A DNA stretch of 64,000 nt from Isoperla grammatica (GCA_945910005.1 OX246741.1:2935946-2999945), one strand, 5' to 3'. Positions 1 through 11,759 are shown, numbered from the stretch's first letter. Numbers and translations are program-made. The notes: generated from the letters alone by a model not told the origin.

Positions 1-272
1 TGCTTGACATTCCGTGTCGTTCACTACCATGATGTCACCAATTACTCATTTTGTGCACCTTTAATGGCTTCTTTAAATTAATTCAAATTGGCACTAGAAG
101 GTTCTAAATCGCACTTCTCATTCACAGACACTCCTCGACCCTATTTCGTAAAGGTTCATTGGATTGAGAGAACTACTTTTTTAATAATCCCGCTACCTAA
201 TACATCAATTTTAACTTAAATCACTGTAATTATTTCTAATTCGTGACAGATGACGCAAGCGGATAAGGATTA

Positions 273-280
273 TGACGTCA
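273..280. promoter_or_regulatory. Palindromic CRE (TGACGTCA)
   Basis: A perfect TGACGTCA, the consensus for CREB/ATF bZIP proteins. It is one of at least eight such octamers read by eye in this window. There is no adjacent gene to assign it to. Confidence 0.3.
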
Positions 281-322
281 TGGTCTAACAACTAAGCCGC
301 AAAGAGATATGTTTTAGTTAGG

Positions 323-541
323 ATGATTCCAAAGAGAAAAGTTACCTGGGTAAAAATAGCAAATGACGAGGCAGGTTCAAATAACGAATGTTTCCATGCG
401 GTCATGTCGACTGCACATGCTCACAGCAAAGCACTCGGTGACAGTCATGTCGACTGCACATGCTCACAGCAAAGCACTCAGTCCACTCACCAATATGTTT
501 GGACTAATGTGAGCTGTGACGATTGTGTCACTGTTAATTGA
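323..541. repeat. 42-bp direct duplication (two copies)
   Basis: Two near-identical 42-bp copies lie head to tail at about 401-442 and 443-480, each starting GTCATGTCGACTGCACATGC and ending in GCAAAGCACTC. The period is a multiple of three, so an open frame of 72 codons runs through both copies. I see no protein family in it and no clear splice sites, so I treat it as a recent local duplication in non-coding DNA. Confidence 0.8.
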
Positions 542-2540
542 TTGATATTCGGGCTTAACGTCTCTTTTCATGTTGCTTTGCAAACTAGACGATTAGCAAT
601 CATGAATGATGGCCAAATAATACTGATTAACTTAACCTAGGGAAATGTACAACTAAGCTAATCAGAGTCCGTGATGTTGGCTACCATTACTTGCTATGAG
701 GACTGACAGTGGACCACTTGACCACCGGCGACTGTGTTTGAGGGGGTCTACTGCTCCAAGACAAATTAAGAAATAACAATAAGGAAGCAATATAATATAG
801 CATCGCTATCCTATATGGACTTAGCTCATGGACTAAGCTTATGTTGTTCTTTCAATGTTTTTATAGTTATGGCTGTCGTAGACACTATAAACTATCAAAA
901 ACTTCAAAATCTATATAGAATAAAAACAAAACAGAAGGGGGATAAACTATTCATTTTAGTTTAGGTGCACCACTCACCACAATGGAACGTAGGGACACAC
1001 GATGCGTCTGTGGTAACGCTTAGCATCCTTATTTCCTCCATCAAGCTAGACATTTACTTCCGTGAAGCTGTTTGCAAACACATCTGTCCTATTTTCCATA
1101 TGCTGAGTTTAATATTATGCTTTGTTGTCTCTGTCCCATATAAAACCATTGAAACGGTTCAGAAAGAAACATATTCCGAAGCTCATGTTGAACAGATCAA
1201 ACATGTTATATCCATGAAATTCATTACTCGTTGAGGATGATATATGAGATTCATACAGCGGGTGAGATGCACGTTATGTTTACTGACATGTTATGCCATG
1301 TTGCAACACCATGAATACGAACTCGAAGAGTTTTTTTCACTCGAGACAATAATTAAATTTCTCACTTTTCGAATTGCTTCCGTTCTCAACAGTCCGACTG
1401 ATTTACAATGGAAGGCCATGGTATTTTACATACACTGAAATCCGACTCGATTTACATATATTGAAATCCGCCTGTGAATGCGTTTGGAGTTTGAATAAAC
1501 ATAAAATTAAATTGTTATAATGCTGGACGTATGGAAATGTTTGTAGCAGTGTTTGGTTATTGTGATGGTATGTCCGTAGCCGCACGGACCGTAAAGAAAC
1601 CGAAATAAGGCGGGTCTGTATTCTGATTATAAAGCAATTAACATAGTGAAACCTTCCTGGCCGTGAACTTCAGTCCGGAACAACACGACAGAAACGTGGT
1701 TTGTTTCATCATTGTTGGTCTATTACATATTAGCATTAAAATATTTTAACACTTAAGATATTCCTTCATAATATGCACATTCTAAATCCATAAAAATATA
1801 ACTTTTCGTTTCACACTGTGTTTTTCTTTTAAAAATATTATGTAAATTCAATATTTCATTTTGTTATACACATTTTTAAATTTAAAGAAGGCACAAGCCA
1901 ATAGAGTTTCGCGTAAGTCAGTCATCATTAATATCTCTTTTTTCTTTTTTCAAAATAAAAATCTTCATCATCTTCACCTTCAATCAGATGTTCCTCTATC
2001 GACGTCTATGTTACCTTCTCACCTTCGTATGAGACATTGCCCTACAATAACTACAACTCTGTTTGCTTAAATCGTTCTCTTTGTTAAGATTGGCTATCTG
2101 ACTCACCCATCACAACACTAATGTTGCCTTTGTGTCAAGACTAAGATTAAATTAATTACCGACAAACTCTGGCTTTGCCGAATTAAAAACACATTCATAA
2201 TCATTATCAAAACAAGAGCGCAATCAAAATTACCTCCAGTCACCCTGAGACACCAAATACGGACCAGCTGCTGCTGAAAACAATTAATAACATTCTTGTT
2301 ACTCTTGTAATAACTATAGCGAGTTTTAGAAATTTTATTGACATGAGAAACGCTTTTTCCGAATGTGACTCCAAATTCCAAAAACACAAACAGGAAAGTT
2401 TTACCATTGCAACAATATCCTAATAGAGTATCTGTTTCAAAATGTTTTAATTGGTGTTGAGGTAGAATAATAACAAAAGATAAACAAAATTATGAAGTAG
2501 AAATAATAGTAAAAGTACTACAATTAGTATATAAGTATAT
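541..2540. other. Unannotated AT-rich DNA
   Basis: Unique-looking AT-rich sequence. Open frames (for example 965-1234, 1244-1438 and 2118-2387) are all under 90 codons, show no recognisable motif and have no convincing splice sites. I see no RNA gene and no repeat larger than short A/T runs. Confidence 0.6.
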
Positions 2541-2544
2541 ATTG

Positions 2545-2635
2545 TTGTAGTAGTAGGTGGTATTACTAGTATAGTAGCAGTCGTAGTAGAAGTAGTAGTA
2601 GTTAACGTAGTTGTAAGTAGAACTAGCAGTAGCGC
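2545..2635. repeat. Degenerate GTA-type triplet microsatellite
   Basis: The stretch is dominated by GTA/AGT triplets with many substitutions (GTAGTAGTAG blocks broken by GGT, TTA and CGT). This is the pattern of an old, decaying trinucleotide repeat. Confidence 0.7.
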
Positions 2636-2998
2636 TTTGGGCTAAACGTACGTTTTGTTATCATAATAATTATGTTTGTATAAATCAACCTGTGCTCATA
2701 GAATCACAGCTTATTGGATTAATTATCATGATGGTTAGTCAAAGACAGTCTGATCCGACTATGTAATCTGCCTCAGGCAAGTGTTTCATATTAAACACCA
2801 AACAATGCATTTCACTCACACGAAACCACATCCTAATTGCTCAGCTTTCAATTAACGAACTTCGAGACACAAAAACCGAACGGATGTTTTTCCTCATTCA
2901 ACAAAGTAGATTTTAGCGGATATTAACAGAGGCTCTAATTAACTTGTCCGGGTCGATATAACAAATATAACACTTACTTAACCCCGGTTAGAAGGGAA

Positions 2999-3045
2999 CG
3001 TGCGTGTGCGTGTGCGTGTGGTGCGCGTGCGTGTGGTGCAGGGGT
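2999..3045. repeat. GT/GC-rich microsatellite
   Basis: Alternating purine-pyrimidine tract of GTGCGT, GTGGTGC and GCGTGC units. Such alternation can favour Z-DNA. It is non-coding; the small frames on the minus strand encode only His-Thr repeats. Confidence 0.75.
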
Positions 3046-3166
3046 GTATCACAGGGAGCTGTCGCGTCGCCTGACGACGCTGACACGGAACTGTCGAAAC
3101 GTTCGGCGGTAATAAATTGAAGAACATACATGGACTGGGTAGCCACTGGACTGAGTTCGTGATCGC

Positions 3167-3179
3167 GGGGGGGGGGGGG
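3167..3179. repeat. Poly-G tract (13)
   Basis: Thirteen consecutive G residues, one of nine G:C mononucleotide tracts of 12 or more in this otherwise AT-rich window. Confidence 0.9.
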
Positions 3180-3582
3180 TCTCTGACTCATTGGGCTGAT
3201 ACGTCATCTTAAACATAACGCGATTGTACAACCGGAAAGTCTTTTATTAAAAAATATCAATTCCTAGTGTGTGGTTACCAATCCCCCCTTTCCCCCTCCC
3301 CTTCCTTCTCATTATTGCGTTTAGTTTTCCTGTAGTGATATCACTGCTGGCATCGGTGCTTTTATTGGCGTAAGAGACAGTCTTGCAACGGCACTTAAAA
3401 CATTATGTTAACCACAGGTATACCCAAAGACTCAGTCTTGTGAGTCACTTAATTATAACTAAGTTATAATTGAATGGATCAGGGATTGATCTGCAGGTCG
3501 CGATGACCGATAATTGTAGTTAGAACGTATTGGAAATACGTTACGTTACCTCTAAACTATTATTTAGAACATAGTTGTTGAT

Positions 3583-3660
3583 GCCAGCGTAGTTGGCCGC
3601 GGTCGAGTACTCTAGTAAACCGCGGTCCCTGCGTACCAGGTTCGAATCCTGGCTAGCGCA
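3583..3660 (+). repeat. tRNA-derived SINE head (family S1)
   Basis: A tRNA-like segment. The T-arm is perfect (CCAGG TTCGAAT CCTGG), carrying the RNA polymerase III B-box GGTTCGAATCC. An A-box-like GTAGTTGGCCGCGG lies near the start, after GCCAGCG. The acceptor stem does not pair well, so this is not a working tRNA. A second copy with the same GCCAGCGTAGTT start and the same B-box lies on the minus strand near 11.7 kb. Two dispersed copies of a decayed tRNA-like unit point to a SINE family. The tail after 3660 is not clearly shared beyond a GAATGTCA/GATGTCA match. Confidence 0.6.
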
Positions 3661-4157
3661 TGAATGTCATGTGGCGTTTTTTCACACTCACTGTGTAGAT
3701 AAACATCGTTACCAAAAAATGAGACAATAAGCCCTGATATTCAAATTTTCTTCATTTTGTATATCCTACTCGCAAAGAACAGCTTTGCCCCCACATTTAG
3801 GTTTCTAACTCAGGTAATTTAGTTGAGGAAAATGAATTCCTTTTCCGCAATAAGCTGTCAAGGTCTGAATGAACACCAGTACTTGGCTGTGATGAGAGAT
3901 TGAAACATCCACCAATCATACTACAAACCGCAAGTGTGTTTTACTTGGAATCAACCAATTACGCTTAAAGAATTCATTACACTTCCTTCTCAGTCTCAGG
4001 TAAAACAAGCCTTAATCCTAATGAAGTCAAATGAACTCACGACCTGAAGCCACTAACTAAATTACCAGACTGTTCACAACACAGTGAGCCCCATAATTTG
4101 CGGTGAATCAACTCTTTTAAGTAGAGTTGCGGGAAAGTGTGTTCATCAATAAAACAA

Positions 4158-4173
4158 TGACGTCATCACGTGA
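4158..4173. promoter_or_regulatory. Adjacent CRE and CACGTG E-box palindromes
   Basis: TGACGTCA is followed immediately by TCACGTGA, so a full bZIP palindrome abuts a full bHLH E-box palindrome with no gap. No transcription unit is visible nearby. The sequence is certain; a regulatory role is inference. Confidence 0.35.
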
Positions 4174-4498
4174 ACAGAGCGGGTGGGGATCAGACAGATG
4201 TCGTGCCCTGTATTAATAGGCACTCATAACGTTGGGCAATTGATTTCACAAACTCCCTTCTGTGGGAAATTGAAAACAGTTGGTTTTAATGCGTAGCTGC
4301 ATGCTAATTCGTTGACGGGTGTAAGAATAATTGTTTTAGTAGAAATCCATGATGTGAGGGGGCACGTCAGCTTTACCTGGTGTTCCCCTCTTCAGGAATT
4401 GGGCTTTTTAGGGTATTTAGATACCTAGGAAATAATATCCGAGGGCTGCTACAGTGTATTTCATCTTAACCTTTGCATGCCCGATCTTGCACTAAACG

Positions 4499-4517
4499 CC
4501 CCCCCCCCCCCCCCCCC
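4499..4517. repeat. Poly-C tract (19)
   Basis: Nineteen consecutive C residues in AT-rich surroundings, followed by a short GC-rich patch (CATCCGGCCGCGCGG). Confidence 0.9.
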
Positions 4518-4675
4518 ACCATCCGGCCGCGCGGTGAGTGCAGCGCAGTCTCATAAATTATACCTGTTTAGATATCATCTATTGAAAACGTAACTATCTA
4601 TATTAACACATTAAAATCAACAGAATCAATTAATTATTGAAGAATCCATAATATTTTTTAAATGTTCTTACTCTT

Positions 4676-4733
4676 TCCGGCGACCTCTTGAATTAGTAGA
4701 GTATCGCGTCTTACCGCTGAGCAACCTCTATCG
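4676..4733 (-). repeat. Degenerate tRNA-like SINE fragment
   Basis: Read on the minus strand, GGTTGCTCAGCGGTAAGACG resembles an A-box and D-arm. About 25 nt downstream, AATTCAAGAGG is a poor B-box. The T-stem is not complete, so it is a decayed tRNA-like repeat at best. Confidence 0.3.
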
Positions 4734-4934
4734 GTTATATATTGTATATTGTTATCAAACTACGGCATATCATACACGTTACTTGAGCAAGAAGGAAGGA
4801 AGAATCGTTGCAATCCGTTGTTGCTTGAGGAAGCGACTGTGCAAGGAACGAGGCAAGATGCTTTAGGTGTGAGATACAAATACAACACAAACCAGTCACC
4901 TGGCGAGGCTCAACAAAGTCGATAACACTCATTA

Positions 4935-5450
4935 GCAGTCGTTACTTTTCGACTAAAGTTAACAACGTGCTGGAAATATTTTATTCCTACAATAACGTTA
5001 ATTAATTTAATCTATGCATTCAACCTATTCTATCTGAGATACAACAGAACATATAGTTTCACGTCGGTTGTGTTAATGAGAGGAGAAAACGGAAACTAGA
5101 GGTTTTAAGAAACATTTCCGATAAAATACTGAATCGTTAATCAATATTGCTGCTATAAATTCAAAATAACTGAATAATTCACATTTATATACTCGTGAAC
5201 ACATCACATTATGTTCACGCATTTCATTTTTGATCAGGAATATACATAAGCAGTTTAATAAAACAATAATCAAATCGCAAATACAATATACATTGTTTTA
5301 AGAACAATTTAAGGATTGATCTTAGTTATCTTGGTTTTGATATTTTTGTCTGGAATTAATTTATAATGCCCTTGTTTTTAGATGTCATTATTAATATTGA
5401 AATGTTAAATTTGTGTGTATGTAACGTTTAAAAAATGGTATTTAAAATGC
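4935..5450. other. Unannotated AT-rich DNA
   Basis: AT-rich sequence with no repeat, RNA gene or defensible reading frame; the 66-codon minus-strand frame at 5073-5273 has no recognisable motif. Confidence 0.6.
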
Positions 5451-5700
5451 CTGCGACCCCGCATGTCGCCAAGACCCCAGGCAGGGGTGCTATGCAAGTG
5501 CGTGACCGTCAGCTAACGTGTCAATCGCCGCCCCCGCTAACTAACCCCCTCATGTTGTGACGCACTTGGCCGAACTGTGTATCAAGCGAACAGTCGCATC
5601 CACTCGAGCACGAAGCGGCTGAAACAAGTGAACTGAAGGGTTCAAGTGCTTCGGTTGCATTTTGCATGTCAGACTACTCGGAGAAAGAACTACAGACAGG
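5450..5700. other. GC-richer island, possible regulatory or transcribed element
   Basis: A stretch clearly richer in G+C and CpG than its flanks, rising at about 5450 and falling back by about 5720. It has no open frame of note and no tRNA-like box. The abrupt composition change fits a conserved regulatory element, a non-coding exon or an old insertion; the sequence alone does not decide. Confidence 0.3.
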
Positions 5701-5719
5701 AAGCGGTGCTGTGGCTCCT

Positions 5720-6180
5720 TATTCATGAGATCTTGGCTTTTAATTAGATTTGAAATAAAATGCCGCGCAAATACCGTTTTTGTATAGATGTACTGTTTTG
5801 TGTTAACTATTTCAAATTTGTATTAAGATTGTTCGGCATGAATAGCTTTAAAAGAGTGATAATTTTCAATATCAAAGTTTTGGAATTATGTGCGACTAGA
5901 TTAGCACCAACTACAGAGTGATGTTCTAAAAAAATATTACAAAAGTTATACATTTGGATGAAATAAACAATTTGAGATATTTTATTAAAATTAGCTAATT
6001 TTATCCCAAACACAGTACATTTTTAATCCTTTTTTGAGACTATCTGTAGACTATTTGATATTTATACTAATATCCAGCCCGAAATCACCCCGAAAGATTG
6101 ATGTCGAATGCCATTTTAAAGATAAGAGCACATATCCATTATAACGTATGATCTATTATACAATTTTTAAAACATATAAT
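5720..6180. other. Unannotated AT-rich DNA
   Basis: AT-rich, with no recognisable element. The downstream 6180-6420 stretch holds a splice-acceptor-like pyrimidine tract and a short candidate exon, described under findings. Confidence 0.5.
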
Positions 6181-6742
6181 TGGAATATGCATTGTGTTTT
6201 TTGTTCCCACCAGGAAATAATATAACTTCTTCACGTGACTGGTTCGGGTTTTACAAGATGCCCAAAGTTAGGCTGGTCTCTCAGAGTAAGACCAAAAGAG
6301 ACTCAGGACCTCTTGTGAATCCAGTCCCTGTGGTCGAGCCTACCCATCATATAAAACCACCTGTACATTGTGACGTCAACATGAACAACACCGGATATTC
6401 ACACGTGTTCCGTATTTAAATGCGGGACCTTCAAAATCTATTTCCAATTATAGAAACCATAATGAATACGTGTTTTGACGCATGCGCAGAACGCCCGGGG
6501 AGACGCTGACATAAAGTATAAACGTCGGGCCGACTAAGGGGAGGAAAACCGAGGTTAGTTGGAGTTGCAGAAAACTCGTCCCATGAGTGTTAACTATTAT
6601 ATTAGTTAGTTATTCTATTGGTCATTCAGTTTTATAATTGAATATTATTTACATAATAACATAAAAAGTAAATATATATTTATATGTTGTGAAGTACATT
6701 TTCGTAGACATAATGTTAATTCGTGGCTTGGGGTATTTATCC

Positions 6743-6989
6743 ACGTTTTGGGCTTGAGTGTGTGTTTCACATACCTTGTTTCAGACTCGCTTCTCTCGGC
6801 ATTCTCAGGTGACTCATCAGGGCTCCGCACAATCCTTCATGCAGCGCGTCGTCAGGACTCAGTCTGTGCCCTGACGGTGCGCGTGAAAGACCGTGGGGAG
6901 CCTGCATGAATCACCTGAGAATGCCGACGGAGAAGTCGGCGAACGTCGTGAAACATGGTATGTGAAAACACACTCAAACTCCAAAACAC
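6743..6989. repeat. 250-bp imperfect palindrome / hairpin element
   Basis: The left half (about 6743-6856) and the reverse complement of the right half (about 6869-6989) match along nearly their whole length. Shared blocks include TTTCACATACC, CGGCATTCTCAGGTGA and GTCAGG. The centre is a short loop near 6857-6868 between CGTCAGG and CCTGACGG. The arms carry small indels (one of about 12 nt). A transcript would fold into a long hairpin. It may be a foldback MITE or a hairpin-RNA source; I see no coding sequence and no certain target-site duplication. Confidence 0.8.
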
Positions 6990-7018
6990 AATGATCATGA
7001 CAACAAGTCGAGTGTGTA

Positions 7019-7055
7019 TGGGAGGGGGGAAGGGGGAGGGGGGGGGGGGGAAAGG
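7019..7055 (+). repeat. G-rich tract, potential G-quadruplex
   Basis: Runs of six, five and thirteen G separated by one or two A, directly upstream of the Helitron-like element at 7.1 kb. It satisfies the four-run G4 pattern on the plus strand. Confidence 0.75.
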
Positions 7056-7098
7056 TGATGAATGTGAAATTTAGTTTGTGTCTTCATGTGTTTAGATA

Positions 7099-7870
7099 AC
7101 TAGGAAAACGCTCTGTTTGACGCGTTGATAAGCGAGCGCGTCAATATCTACGAACTTTCAGGCGAAAAGATTTCAATGCTTATACAAACAACAATTAACA
7201 ACAATTTAAGAATGCGCATTGCAAAATTTTTTCTAATTTCCATAGCTATTATACTTCCCGACATTGTTGGATGCAGTGCAATGTGCGTTGCTAAGAATTT
7301 TCGCTGACATGTTTTCGCCGCGGTCCGCCACCGTTACTAACAGTTATTGACAGCAATAGAAATGTAATTTCTGCCTCTAATATGTATCAAATCGCGTTTT
7401 CATTAGTATATTCGTGACCGGACGAAAATTTACTATAAGATAGCCACCTCACATTTTGCTGTTACTGTGTTTCAGAAATATATTTTGGAGTAACTTTTGT
7501 GTAACTTTGCCAATACTTATCAGATCGCCATTACATTAACATATTCGTGACCGGAAACATCTGTATAAAAATCTGGCTATCTCACATTTTGCCGCCATTT
7601 TGTTTCAGAAAAATATTTTGCAGTAACTATGGTGTAACTTTGTAACTTTTCGAACGATTTTGCCTCAAAACTATACACCTTCAATCCACATCGAGGCTTG
7701 TGGATGGTCCAAATTTCAAGTTGATCGGACTTTCCGTTCGACCGCTATCGACGGACATAAAAAAAAAAAAAAAAAAAAAAAAAACAAACAAACAAACAAA
7801 CAAAAAAAAAAAAAAAAAACAGAATGAAGTGCCATAAGAGTCAAGTGGAAACGCTCGCTTCGCTCGCTTA
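7099..7870 (-). mobile_element. Helitron-like non-autonomous element, family B
   Basis: On the minus strand the element begins near 7870 with AAGCGAGCGAAGCGAGCGTT. It ends at the low-coordinate side with the inverted core CGCTCGCTTATC, a stem AACGC...GCGTT, then TTTTCCTAG followed by T. The interior holds a long poly-A with CAAA repeats (7757-7820), a tail phrase with CCGTTCGACC and CGACGGAC, and two tandem units of about 135 bp (7375-7650). Those units share TTCGTGACCGGA, CTCACATTTTG and GTAACTTTG. The same 3' end occurs in the family A pair at 60.5 kb, and a truncated relative lies at 47.7 kb. No Rep-helicase is encoded. Ends, inverted core and terminal hairpin fit a rolling-circle element; the class assignment is inference, the shared ends are seen directly. 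Confidence 0.55.
7757..7820. repeat. Poly-A / (CAAA)n microsatellite
   Basis: About 24 A, then CAAA repeats, then about 19 A, inside the family B element. It produces a spurious poly-Phe frame on the minus strand. Confidence 0.9.
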
Positions 7871-8061
7871 ATAAATGTTAAACATACAATAATTTTCATC
7901 GTTGTGCTAAGTAATCTAGGATGGAAATATTGTGAGGTACAATGCTTGCAAAGGGTGCCCATCATGAGACAGTGTATATTGAGCTGATTGTTGACCAAGT
8001 CGTGAATGTGAGCCAATACGGGAGAGTCTTCCAATGACTCAATCATGATCCGCGATGTGAC

Positions 8062-8535
8062 CTACTGAAAGCGCTCGTGAAGACGCACTCTTCGTTTTGT
8101 TGAGGTCAATTTTACTTTCATTTTATTGGTCACCGGCATTCTTTTCAAAACCACCCGTGATTCATATATTCCGATTTTAGTAGGAAAATAGCGAGCAAGA
8201 ATACGATTAGCAGGGAATGTTGGTTTATGTAAATGCTTGTAATGGCAATAACAGCCACATGGCTTACCCGTTAGCGGTAGCCACAGCATGATATAATTGC
8301 CGCAAGACAATAATAAAAACACACAAGAATAATGTTCCATGTTATATACATAACGCATTTTAAGGAATACTGAACCTTCTCTTGAAGAAAGTGAACTGGA
8401 CAGAATACTATATTTTTCGTACAAGTAATTCCTCAGTATGTTTGTTCGTATAGATTTACTGTTTAAGAAATGATCTAGAAGGGTTAACGTTCCCACATTG
8501 TGCCTGAAAAGCTCAGACAAGTGTGCACCACACAC
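8062..8535 (-). other. 157-codon open frame, probably not a gene
   Basis: This is the longest frame not made by simple repeats. It begins MCGAHLSELF and ends KRRVRLHERFQ. I recognise no domain, signal peptide or catalytic motif; it has one short hydrophobic patch around residues 70-85. There is no clear acceptor or donor at its ends, and its base use matches the surrounding DNA. A chance frame is most likely; an exon of an unknown gene or a worn transposon fragment cannot be excluded. Confidence 0.15.
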
Positions 8536-8539
8536 ACAT

Positions 8540-9430
8540 TTTTAGTATATCCTATTGTTATTCAAGTAGGAGCCTTTCAGATAGAAGATCTCCATGCTGT
8601 ATCCATAATTATTGAATAAGTTAAACATTCTTTATTTTCTTCAATTATTTTGTACGTGTCTCTAAACACCTCACTGGTTAACGATCAACATTATCATGTA
8701 CTAATTTGCATACAGGCTTAAGCTTCTTACCCACTTCTACTTCATAAAGAACAAGCCACGATTATAGGGTTTTCAATTACCAATGAGGTTTACACCGTAC
8801 ATGTACGAAAGCATGAAAGATAGTGAATGTATACTAATAACCTCATTTCTAAAATCTATTTATAGCCCATTTCGTCATAAACATGATTTATTTCAATGCA
8901 CTTACCTTTTTTGTGGCGCATACTCCTAATTTTAAATTTAAATGTCCGATATTCGTGACTTCTTTCCGAGTAGAGGTTCACCTCACTAATGTGTTTGATA
9001 TTTTTTACAAGCCGACGATTTCAGGTGCTCACTCATCATCTCCTCAAGTCGAATTTACGAGCTGGGTTTAACTCTTACAAATTTGAAGTAAATTGGATAA
9101 TTAGTTTTTGAATTATTGCCCGGAGAAAACAAAGCCCGACAACCTACGGATCCGCACGCTGGAATAATCAAATGGGTTTCATATAGACGCGAGCATTGTA
9201 ACCAACTGCTATCCGTTGGTAATTAATGTTTTAAAAATTCAATTCGGGACCTGTCAGCATAATTCTTTCATGATTTTCAAAGTTTTTTTTGTCAATATTC
9301 ATTCTTTAAAATATTTAATACTATAATAAATTTTAATTTAAAACCTTCTTTTTTTTGCTCTATGGTTGTAGGACAGGTTCTTGTTAAACTAATGGCTTGT
9401 TTATTATGTACTATAAACGAATCTTTAGGC
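8540..9430. other. Unannotated AT-rich DNA
   Basis: AT-rich with no repeats, RNA genes or coding signals that I can support. Confidence 0.6.
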
Positions 9431-9433
9431 TGA

Positions 9434-9447
9434 CCCCCCCCCCCCCC
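9434..9447. repeat. Poly-C tract (14)
   Basis: Fourteen consecutive C, followed by a pyrimidine-rich stretch CTCTTCCACTCTTTC. Confidence 0.9.
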
Positions 9448-9449
9448 TC

Positions 9450-11660
9450 TTCCACTCTTTCTTGACCATAGGGAAGATGTTTTCGTTCAATTGAAGTTTA
9501 AATATCAAGTTAATTCAACTAGGTTAATCGAGACGTTCGTCAAGAAATCATGAATGGTTGGAGGACTTTCTGGTTTCCAAGAAGTTCAAGAATGTGTGAA
9601 AAATATTTGAGGTGTCGAGAGGAAACGGGTTGGCGTACAATAATAAGGGGAGAAAGAAGAATGAGATGGGACCCCTTGCAGACATTGCTCACTATAGGCA
9701 GGATCCCACCAAGATAGTTGATCAAACGTAATCGTTGTACAAATATGATATGAACATTGATCAATGGTTCAATTCACAACAGTGCTAACTTACACATGCT
9801 AACTTTTACATTTAAAATAATTACTAAAGTAACTAATAACAAATCACTCATACAATATGTATTTGTACATACATACCAGTGTAATAGTTATATGATAAAT
9901 GTTTGAACTGAATGTATTACTATTTAGAATCTATTGAATAGAAACAAAGAAACCAAACTTTTCAGAAGTAAAGTTCTAGATTAACACGGGTTCACAGTTA
10001 TGTGATGACATATTCAGAAGTTAGTAATTGCATTTTTTTTGTATCCGTACAATTTCTACCATTAGTTTGCCAAACTTCTGCTTTGAACAGATCTCAATAC
10101 CCAACTTCTGCAAGTAGAACACTTTTTTCATGAATACCCAATTGACAAATTGTATGTTCCGTTTTCTTGGTAACGTTTCTGCAGTTGGAGAAATGTACCA
10201 CACACAGTATTCAAATATGTTTGCTACAATTTCAACAGAATCTATCAAACATTTATTTTGACTTTTTTGTTCAGTTGTATTAGAAATAGTTAAGTTTAGT
10301 AGAAATGTTTTGTTGTGTTAAAACCTTATTGAAAACTTGCAAAACTTGTTTATAACTGAGACGTGTTTGTGGAACTCAAGGAATTGATGAAGTTTTGTAC
10401 CAAAAACAATTAAACGGACTCAACTCTCAAAGTTTTAAACTTCATTACAACTTGACCTCAATGTATATATTATTTCACGCTTCTCAATTTTGAGATGTTA
10501 TGATGCATTGGGAAACTTATTACAGTATAGGATTTGTGTATGGTTTCTATAGAGTTTGATTTTCTGTGGCATGAGCAATATTGATTTTTTCAAACCATAC
10601 AATATTTGACTAGTTATCTGTCATCTGTCAATCCTCATTGGGAAAAATCAACGATTGTGGACAAATTAACGGCTCAGAACTAAAATTATTTAATTATATA
10701 CTCGGGACATAAATAACTGGCTGTTATTACAAAACAATTACAGACACTAGGTAAGAAGAAACACGACATAGTAAGGTATATAGTTTAACGCATTTATAAA
10801 TAGACACATGCTAAAAGAGGTATTCCTGTAACTCGCGTTCAAAAACCAATTATACAATTATAAGTCCATTTTACAGTACTGCAAACATGTTATTGTAAAT
10901 ATAAGTAAGAGGCAGCTTGTATACGTAAGTTTTTATGTACATTTGTGTTGTAATAATCTAATTTATTTTTAAACTATTTTAAATGAGATAAGTGCAACGT
11001 ATAACTGCTCGCAGCGCTTTAGTGTCTACATTCCAAAGCACAACACAAAACTAGATTTCTGACACAAGTTTTTCTCTTGAAACGTTTCGAATTTTAATTC
11101 TCTAGCAATGTATTCCTACTTCAAACTTCATACTGAATACAAAATAGATAACGATCACCTTTGCTAAGAAGTGCTTTGATACACGACTATCTCAGAACAG
11201 CCCCCAAACCTCCACACAGTCAGTCTACTTTTTATCGACCCTTGTGGCACCGCCGACCCTTTTAGCCCAAACTAAAAGGAAACAATCCGAATCAGGTGCA
11301 GATATTATCGAGGGTGCTTCTTCTTTTAAGGCTTCAGGTAGACAAGTAGACAAGCCCTGGTGAACTTTTCATCCCGGCCTATGCTAAATAGGTGATGATG
11401 ATAATGATACATTCATTAGTCTCTCCCTCTATAACGAGGTTGCCAATATGACACAGACTTTGTAATTTAATGTAAAAAAATCCAAGTACAAAATTAAATA
11501 TGAAATTATCATCAGATAAATATACACGAAAAATATATTACAAATTATAAATTTAAATATTAAACTTATTATTAAAAAAATTCCCCCAGAAAATCGGGTT
11601 TAGAATTGATCATTGACACTTTTGATATGTTCGATTCAATATTTATAATTCATTGACACC
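9450..11660. other. Unannotated AT-rich DNA
   Basis: Over 2 kb of AT-rich sequence. The only textured part is 11270-11420, which ends in GGTGATGATGATAATGATAC, a short TGA-type microsatellite of the kind often found at SINE tails. No coding frame is defensible. Confidence 0.5.
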
Positions 11661-11664
11661 ATTT

Positions 11665-11738
11665 GACATCTGTGCCTATGACAGGATTCGAACCTGGAAC
11701 GCAGTGACTACGGTTCCCCAGACTAACTACGCTGGCCG
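11665..11738 (-). repeat. tRNA-derived SINE head (family S1, second copy)
   Basis: On the minus strand it begins GGCCAGCGTAGTTAG and carries CCAGGTTCGAATCCTG, matching the 3583 copy at both ends of the tRNA-like unit while the middle has diverged. The B-box is intact but the 3' side of the T-stem is damaged. It faces the opposite way to the 3.6-kb copy, as expected for dispersed retroposons. Confidence 0.6.
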
Positions 11739-11759
11739 GTTTGTTTGGATGAACTAAAT

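Noticed and set aside
3583..3660. Functional tRNA gene
   Set aside because: The B-box and T-stem are good, but the acceptor and anticodon arms do not pair; a related decayed copy exists at 11.7 kb, so SINE is the better reading.
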